A stretch of 11,506 bases of DNA from JBBTTS01 sp038064135. Its GTDB lineage: Bacteria; Patescibacteriota; Saccharimonadia; Saccharimonadales; OMJO01. Of this stretch, positions 7,021 through 11,506 are shown piece by piece. How positions within the stretch are numbered: position 1 is the stretch's first letter; the number at the start of each line of letters is the position of its first letter. The stretch lies in the NCBI GenBank assembly GCA_038064135.1, contig JBBTTS010000047.1, positions 1-11,506 on the forward strand. The letters are read 5' to 3'. The notes beneath the pieces were generated by a model, which saw nothing but the letters and a program-made list of their open reading frames with translations, was not told the origin of the DNA and made no database searches. The position numbers and the translations under genes were made by a program.

Positions 7021-7935
7021 ATGATAAAATTAAAAGATACGGGTGAGCGCTTGATACCAGAACTTCACAAGCAAAGTCTGGCTTTTGGTGAGCACCTAGC
7101 TCGCTATCATGCTGCAAAAGACCTTGCAAAAGACAGGGTAGTGTTGGACATCGCCAGTGGAGCGGGTTACGGTTCAGCTTTTTTGGCACAAACTGCAAAA
7201 AAAGTTATAGGTGTAGATTATGATAGGACGGCAGTCGCGTATTCAAAGGAATTATATCCATTGAAGAATGTAGAATTTCGGGTTGGAGATGCGCAGCTTT
7301 TACCCCTAGAGGACTCTAGTGTGGATGTTGTAGTAAGTCTCGAGACCATAGAACATATACCTAATCCAGAAAAAATGGTTAAAGAAGTAGTGCGCGTTCT
7401 AAAACCAAACGGCATATTTTACGTATCAACACCAAATGATGAAGAATTTATCGAAGGAAATGAATTTCATTTACATGAATTTGATTTTGCTGAACTAAGT
7501 AAACTAATTAACAAATATTTCAAACAAGCACAGTATTATTATCAAGGTACATGGTATGCGTCAGGTGTGTTGAATAAGAAAAATTTTGAAGGTAGCTCTA
7601 CCCCCCTAAGCGCAACAAAGACATTTAACCAAAGAACCGATAAAGCAATCTACTTTTTGTCAGTGGCAACCAATGGTCCAGTTATGCCAAAACTAACAGA
7701 AAATATAGTTGCCTCTGATAGATTCAGTGAATTAACGGCACAAAAACAGCACGAAGAACGTATTTCTTCTGATGCGCTCAAAATAAAACGCATAGATGAG
7801 TTGGTGGGTGAAAGTAAAACTCTCAAAGCAGAAATTTATCGTCTGAACAAAGAATTAGGTGATATTCTCAATTCCAGAAGTTGGAAAATGATACAAAAAG
7901 TAGATTTAGTTAAGCGTAAAATCAAAAGAACCTAG
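7021..7935 (+). CDS. class I SAM-dependent methyltransferase with C-terminal coiled coil and SRSWK tail
   Basis: A 304-residue protein. Residues 1-30 contain TGERLIPE and AFGEHLARYHAA, common at the start of glycan-locus methyltransferases. The Rossmann core follows: motif I VLDIASGAGYGSAFLA (41-56), the ribose-binding acidic residue in VIGVD (D66), GDAQLLPLEDSSVDVVVSLETIEHIP (89-114) and RVLKPNGIFYVSTPND (125-140). HLHEFDFAELSKLI (150-163) precedes the end of the fold. Residues about 237-283 are charged and heptad-like (KQHEERISS, IKRIDELV, LKAEIYRLNKEL), a probable short coiled coil. The chain ends with ILNSRSWKMIQKVDLVKRKI, a basic tail resembling the SRSWK/R tails of O-antigen glycosyltransferases and methyltransferases. 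This suggests membrane or complex association. The layout recalls WbdD, which caps chains and measures length through a coiled coil, but no kinase domain is present. Last gene of the run; a new promoter follows. Confidence 0.9.
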   Translation: MIKLKDTGERLIPELHKQSLAFGEHLARYHAAKDLAKDRVVLDIASGAGYGSAFLAQTAKKVIGVDYDRTAVAYSKELYPLKNVEFRVGDAQLLPLEDSSVDVVVSLETIEHIPNPEKMVKEVVRVLKPNGIFYVSTPNDEEFIEGNEFHLHEFDFAELSKLINKYFKQAQYYYQGTWYASGVLNKKNFEGSSTPLSATKTFNQRTDKAIYFLSVATNGPVMPKLTENIVASDRFSELTAQKQHEERISSDALKIKRIDELVGESKTLKAEIYRLNKELGDILNSRSWKMIQKVDLVKRKIKRT

Positions 7936-7937
7936 CC

Positions 7938-7949
7938 GTACCAAGGTAC
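7938..7949. other. 12-bp perfect palindrome after the second methyltransferase gene
   Basis: GTACCAAGGTAC has perfect dyad symmetry. It starts 2 nt after the TAG stop and lies about 27 bp upstream of the next TATAAT. As RNA it could form only a 4-bp stem and has no T-run, so it is not a terminator. A protein-binding site near the next promoter is possible. Confidence 0.3.
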
Positions 7950-7981
7950 TAGACAATATTAGTAAAATAGTGTACTATAAT
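7950..7981 (+). promoter_or_regulatory. putative promoter of the secreted-protein pair
   Basis: A perfect TATAAT lies at 7976-7981. TAGACA (7950-7955) matches the -35 consensus at 5 of 6 positions, but the spacer is 20 bp, longer than the optimal 17. Expected start near 7988, giving a leader of about 45 nt, rich in A and without a clear Shine-Dalgarno, before the ATG at 8033. Confidence 0.5.
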
Positions 7982-8032
7982 AATACTTTTAATACCTCGC
8001 TACAAATAAAATAAAAAGAGTAAAACAAAAAC

Positions 8033-8569
8033 ATGAAGAAAATTTCTAAAAAAACTGTAATCGTTTCCATAGCGCTGATTGTTGCTACGATGTTGCTAGG
8101 CTATGCGATTCAAAAGACAAGTATTAAGGAAGTAAAATCAAACCCAGTACCAGATGAAATACTCACAACGGGTGTAAGTCTACAGTATGAAGGTCCAACA
8201 GAAGAAGAAATTAAAAACTCAGAAAAACATAAGCAAGACATCTCAGATTCAAAGATCCAAACACCTACCCCTGGTTCATTGAGAAAAGTTAACCCACTGA
8301 TAACTAGCATAAATACTTCAGAGCTCAGAGGTTACATTTCTGGAATTGCCGAAGAAGGCGGTACGTGTTCTGCGACCTACACTAATGGGACAAATAGTTT
8401 TACGAAATCTTCCCTAGGGGTTCTAAATACAAGTAATACAGTATGTGGTGAAATAAAAACAAATTCTTCAGACTTTAATTTAAGTGGAACTTGGCGAGTA
8501 ATTCTCTCATATACATCTAAAACTTCACAAGGGTCTTCTGAAGCAAGCTCGGTCGAGGTTCAGCAATGA
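8033..8569 (+). CDS. signal-anchored extracytoplasmic protein with one cysteine pair, Ig-like
   Basis: A 178-residue protein of unknown function, probably anchored in the cytoplasmic membrane and facing outward. After a positive start (MKKISKK), one hydrophobic segment (8-24) acts as signal anchor. There is no cysteine near its end, so it is not a lipoprotein, and no clear signal-peptidase site is seen. Residues 30-90 are a polar linker rich in E, K, S and P. The C-terminal domain, about 88-178, has alternating beta-strand patterns: VNPLITSINTSELRGYISG, GGTCSATYTN, VCGEIKTNSSDF and GTWRVILSYTSK. Its C112 and C138 are the only cysteines and are well placed for a disulfide. This EEGGTCSATYTNG/GTWxVxxSY pattern is familiar to me from Saccharibacteria, where I take it as an Ig-like beta-sandwich; that is recognition only. 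Its stop overlaps the next start as ATGA, implying translational coupling and joint function with the 940-residue protein. Confidence 0.82.
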   Translation: MKKISKKTVIVSIALIVATMLLGYAIQKTSIKEVKSNPVPDEILTTGVSLQYEGPTEEEIKNSEKHKQDISDSKIQTPTPGSLRKVNPLITSINTSELRGYISGIAEEGGTCSATYTNGTNSFTKSSLGVLNTSNTVCGEIKTNSSDFNLSGTWRVILSYTSKTSQGSSEASSVEVQQ

Positions 8570-11388
8570 AGAAATGGGGCGGCATATTACCAATATTACT
8601 CGCAACAGTTATAGGTTTAGTATCAATTACTTCTTCGCAGAAGGTGGATGCCATATCTACTGCTAGTTTTAATGCAAATAGAATAATTGATGACGCAATT
8701 TTCTTTTACGGTAATCGCATGAATTCAACTGATGTTCAGTCATTTTTAAATGCTAAAGTACCTACTTGTGACGTAAATGGAATTCAACCATACGCGGGTA
8801 CCACCAGAGCAGTATATGGTACTAGCCAAGGATACCCGCCCCCCTATACATGTTTAAAAAATTTTATTCAAACTATAGACAACATGCCAGCAGATGCTTA
8901 CTGCTCTGCGGTTTCAGGTGGTACCCGCTCTGCTGCAGATATCATCACCGCAGTAGGACAGGCGTGTGGAGTTAATCCACAAGTTATTTTAATTACACTT
9001 CAAAAGGAACAGAGTTTGATTACAGACGCATGGCCTTGGTCAGTGCAGTACGAAAAAGCTACAGGATATGCATGCCCTGACACGGCTCCATGTGACCCAA
9101 CATATGCTGGATTTTTTCATCAAATATACTACGGTGCACGTCAATTTAAGCGTTACATTCTATTGCCTAATCTGTTTAACTACGCAATCGGTAGATCCAG
9201 TTATGTTGGATATAATCCAAATAGTGCGTGTGGAGGTACAAACTTAACACCTAATACTCAAGCCACTGCTGCATTATATAATTATACCCCATATCAACCA
9301 AACGCTGCCACATTAGCGGCTCCAGAAGGTGCTGAAGTTAACTGTGGGGCCTATGGTAATCTGAATTTTTGGCGTAAATTTAATGATTGGTTTGGTCCAG
9401 CTCTCACAAATGAATTTGCGGTAATCATGGCTGACAATGGCGACCCAACACAATGGGTTTTAGAAAACGGTGTTCGGTATGTCATACCAGACATGGCGAC
9501 AAAAATTGCTTGGGGTCTTTCTCCAAAATGGGATTCACCCTACATTTTTGACGGCTCATATATAAACACATTACAGAGTGGTGCAACGCTCGGACGCGTT
9601 GTTCGCCCTGCAGGTGGGCTAGATGTGTATTTTGTTGATAGTGCAAAAAAATACAGATTTAGTTCTGCCGAATCAATGGCTGCGTGGGGTTACAATTCTT
9701 CAAATGTTATTGATGTCCCAGTAGGATTATCAGATCAAGCTAGCACACAAGGAGATATGACCTATACCGTAAGTCTTTCGGGGGATCCTAGAATTTTTAT
9801 TATGGATGGAGGGACTCTAAGGCACGTTACGGATCTTAATGTGCTTACGGCATGGGCGGGAGATGTATTTAATAACATACCAATATCAAATGATTATTTC
9901 TCTACAAAGTCGCTCGGTTCTGATATATCAGAAACTAAAGTTACAAATGGATCACCTGCGGCCACAGAGTATCAGGTAGTAGCTGGACAAAAACTTGCTC
10001 AATCTCAAGCAGTAGCTCAACTCTATCCTGGAACCGCACAAGTGGTCAGCAATGCAACAATAGACCGATTGATTACAAGCGCGCCCGCCAGTCATTTTGT
10101 TCGCCACGGCGGATCCTCTACGGTCTATATGGTAGATTCAGGCGCGAAACATGCCGTTGGATCACCGGAGTTATTAAGAGCATGGGGAGTCGGCCCAAAT
10201 CCCATGGTAAACATTGTTACACAAGGCAATCTAAACCTTTTAGCTAACGGAAGCGCGCTTACAAGCTATGGAGCTGATGTAAACGGCCAACTATATCTTA
10301 TGGATGGTCGAAAAATTAGTGTTACCTCAGGTTTGGATAGCGCATATCGTACAGCTAGCGTGTATTCGCCTAGTCCAGCGCTAATGTCATTGTTACCTGG
10401 TGGTGAAAATGCTAGTAGCTTTATAAAAGGATTTCAATCGGCGCCAGTATATCTTCTAGATAACAGTATCCTTAGACAAATTCAAACCCCACAAGATCTT
10501 GAACTTTGGGGTGCTACTGGGTCGATAACGTCCGTATCAGACTACGTATTAAGTAATTTTTTAAGTGGCAGTAGCGTTGGTTCCTATGTGACTGATGGCA
10601 GCACCGAATTCATATTAGAATCTGGCACCAAACACACTATTTCTGGGGCTGTAAAATACAATTGGCTAATAAGCAACCCAGTAACCCTAAGTAGTTCAAC
10701 ACTTAGTCGTTTTTATACAGGACTTGATTTAAGTAATCACCTAAGAGTTGGCGGGCAATATTACAAAGTTCATGAAGGAGATGCATTTATGACTACTGAC
10801 ATAAATATTGCAAACGCTTGGGGTGTAAGCGGTGCAGGAGAAGTGAATAGCTCGATTGTTTCCAAATTCTTAACCCTAAAAACATTAACACGGTTTGTAA
10901 AATCAAAGAATTCTGCAGATAGTAGATTATTTGTAGTAGATAATGGCGTACTTTATTATCTAAGTCCGGAACATGCGGCTAACCTAGGCTTAAAAAATAA
11001 CGAACCCCGCATGGCCGTTAATCCAGAGGCAGTTTCGATCTCAATATCTAGTTGGTCTGCAGTAGTTGTTAAAGACTCTGCCGATAAGCATTATGTGATA
11101 GAAAACGGATCTAAGCGTAATTTTGCTAATTCAATAATACAAAATCATTGGACTGGAAACGGTGTGCTTTCGGTGCCCATAACAACAAACGGTTTTTTAA
11201 ATCTTTTACCAAACAGCGGAACTATTGAACGGGCGATAAAAGGAAATGGTTCAGCACTGTATTCAGCCGAAAACGGTACCAAGCGTTGGATACTTTCATC
11301 GAATACATTTAACCTAAACTATGCTCCATACTCATTTGTTAGCGATTCGTTGATAAACGCTCTACCAACAGGAATCAATATTCCATAA
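8566..11388 (+). CDS. large secreted protein: lysozyme-like N-terminal domain plus about twelve W-G repeats
   Basis: A 940-residue exported protein. Residues 1-29 form a signal peptide (MKKWGG, hydrophobic 7-22) with a likely cleavage after V-D-A (29). Residues 38-280 are a cysteine-rich domain with eight cysteines (68, 96, 113, 134, 170, 176, 222, 260), an even number suited to disulfides. It includes the helix VNPQVILITLQKEQSLIT (136-153), whose E148 resembles the catalytic glutamate of lysozyme-like glycosidases seen in actinobacterial and TM7 homologues. FHQIYYGARQFKRY (184-197) and NFWRKFNDWFGP (267-278) also fit. From 283 onward the chain is cysteine-free and made of repeats of about 55 residues. 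There is no sortase motif or C-terminal membrane segment, so it is secreted or held non-covalently. Peptidoglycan cleavage is a family-based inference; the repeats may bind glycans or a partner cell. It starts inside the stop of the upstream gene (ATGA). Confidence 0.88.
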   Translation: MKKWGGILPILLATVIGLVSITSSQKVDAISTASFNANRIIDDAIFFYGNRMNSTDVQSFLNAKVPTCDVNGIQPYAGTTRAVYGTSQGYPPPYTCLKNFIQTIDNMPADAYCSAVSGGTRSAADIITAVGQACGVNPQVILITLQKEQSLITDAWPWSVQYEKATGYACPDTAPCDPTYAGFFHQIYYGARQFKRYILLPNLFNYAIGRSSYVGYNPNSACGGTNLTPNTQATAALYNYTPYQPNAATLAAPEGAEVNCGAYGNLNFWRKFNDWFGPALTNEFAVIMADNGDPTQWVLENGVRYVIPDMATKIAWGLSPKWDSPYIFDGSYINTLQSGATLGRVVRPAGGLDVYFVDSAKKYRFSSAESMAAWGYNSSNVIDVPVGLSDQASTQGDMTYTVSLSGDPRIFIMDGGTLRHVTDLNVLTAWAGDVFNNIPISNDYFSTKSLGSDISETKVTNGSPAATEYQVVAGQKLAQSQAVAQLYPGTAQVVSNATIDRLITSAPASHFVRHGGSSTVYMVDSGAKHAVGSPELLRAWGVGPNPMVNIVTQGNLNLLANGSALTSYGADVNGQLYLMDGRKISVTSGLDSAYRTASVYSPSPALMSLLPGGENASSFIKGFQSAPVYLLDNSILRQIQTPQDLELWGATGSITSVSDYVLSNFLSGSSVGSYVTDGSTEFILESGTKHTISGAVKYNWLISNPVTLSSSTLSRFYTGLDLSNHLRVGGQYYKVHEGDAFMTTDINIANAWGVSGAGEVNSSIVSKFLTLKTLTRFVKSKNSADSRLFVVDNGVLYYLSPEHAANLGLKNNEPRMAVNPEAVSISISSWSAVVVKDSADKHYVIENGSKRNFANSIIQNHWTGNGVLSVPITTNGFLNLLPNSGTIERAIKGNGSALYSAENGTKRWILSSNTFNLNYAPYSFVSDSLINALPTGINIP
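9412..11385 (+). repeat. protein-level repeat region, about twelve units of about 55 residues
   Basis: Each unit has the pattern [LVI]-[YF]-x-[VLM]-[DE]-x-G-x-[KR]-x-x-[IV], about ten residues, then W-G, and a later L-x-x-G. Acidic anchors are at residues 300, 358, 414, 524, 580, 632, 685, 737, 792, 846 and 902. A decayed copy with A473 fills the 414-524 gap. Spacings are 51-59 residues. Examples are VYFVDSAKKYRF (354), VYMVDSGAKHAV (520) and HYVIENGSKRNF (842). The DNA copies are diverged, so the duplications are old. Regular spacing and a final half-unit ending in LPTG suggest a beta-propeller-like or solenoid fold, not shown here. Confidence 0.75.
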
Positions 11389-11506
11389 ATAACCCAAAAA
11401 ATGAAATAATTTGAAATTATAGATCATTTATGCTAGCTTTATATAAATTAACAGATGGGTAAGCTTGAATACTTCCTAGTGTCCTAGTGCCAAACCAAAG
11501 GAGTGG
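11389..11506 (+). promoter_or_regulatory. non-coding tail with AT palindrome, tandem octamer and terminal Shine-Dalgarno
   Basis: ATAATTT-G-AAATTAT (11406-11420) is a perfect 15-bp dyad without a T-run, so it is not a standard terminator. TATAAA at 11442-11447 is a possible -10 with no good -35. TCCTAGTG occurs twice in tandem (11474-11481 and 11482-11489). The window ends with AAAGGAGTGG (11497-11506), a strong ribosome-binding-site match. A gene on the + strand therefore probably starts within a few bases beyond the window. Confidence 0.45.

Noticed and set aside
7938..7949. GTACCAAGGTAC as an intrinsic terminator of the operon
   Set aside because: The RNA stem would be 4 bp and no T-run follows.
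8033..8105. Lipoprotein signal in the 178-residue protein
   Set aside because: No cysteine is present near the end of the hydrophobic segment; the only cysteines are C112 and C138.
11359..11385. LPTG near the C-terminus of the 940-residue protein as a sortase signal
   Set aside because: It lacks the LPxTG spacing, a following hydrophobic segment and a basic tail. It matches the L-x-x-G position of the internal repeats.
11406..11420. AT palindrome as a terminator of the secreted-protein unit
   Set aside because: The stem contains no G-C pair, has a 1-nt centre, and is followed by AGATC instead of a T-run.
1..11506. TGA recoding, as in some CPR lineages
   Set aside because: TGA appears as the terminal codon of two genes (4192-4194 and 8567-8569), and no long gene carries an internal TGA.
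1..11506. CRISPR arrays, tRNA or rRNA genes, insertion sequences
   Set aside because: No regularly spaced DNA repeats, cloverleaf-like sequence, transposase or terminal inverted repeats were seen by eye; a covariance-model scan was not possible here.

Overview
The window reads as a surface-polysaccharide synthesis and export locus followed by a two-gene secreted-protein cassette, all on the + strand. The organism is probably a Patescibacteria/CPR bacterium, most likely Candidatus Saccharibacteria (TM7). This rests on recognition of the last two genes (a small signal-anchored protein with one cysteine pair, and a large protein with a lysozyme-like head and many W-G repeats) and on the A+T-rich composition, not on a marker gene. 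TGA is used as a stop at 4192-4194 and 8567-8569 and never appears inside a long gene, which argues against the TGA-recoding Absconditabacteria/Gracilibacteria.

Layout: (1) 2-766 is the 3' part of a GDP-mannose 4,6-dehydratase gene (gmd). (2) 911-2053 is a solitary, very A+T-rich GT4 glycosyltransferase with its own putative promoter. (3) 2131-7935 is a tight five-gene run: a two-domain GT2-GT4 glycosyltransferase, an ABC-2 polysaccharide-export permease (Wzm type), its ATPase with a C-terminal glycan-recognition domain (Wzt type), and two SAM-dependent methyltransferases. The joins are an 8-nt overlap and gaps of 3, 3 and 11 nt. (4) 8033-11388 is a second unit with a 4-nt ATGA overlap: a signal-anchored Ig-like protein and a 940-residue secreted protein with a lysozyme-like N-terminal domain and about twelve repeats of about 55 residues. 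(5) 11389-11506 is non-coding and ends in a strong ribosome-binding-site-like sequence, so another gene probably starts just outside.

Proposed joint function (inference): Gmd supplies GDP-4-keto-6-deoxymannose for a deoxyhexose such as rhamnose or fucose. The glycosyltransferases build a chain on a lipid carrier. One or both methyltransferases modify the glycan, possibly capping its end. The Wzt C-terminal domain recognises the finished chain and Wzm/Wzt exports it. The secreted pair then acts at the cell surface, perhaps on peptidoglycan or in contact with a host cell.

Each of the three intergenic gaps (767-910, 2054-2130, 7936-8032) contains a perfect TATAAT box, which suggests three transcription starts. 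No RNA gene, insertion sequence, CRISPR array or convincing intrinsic terminator was seen.
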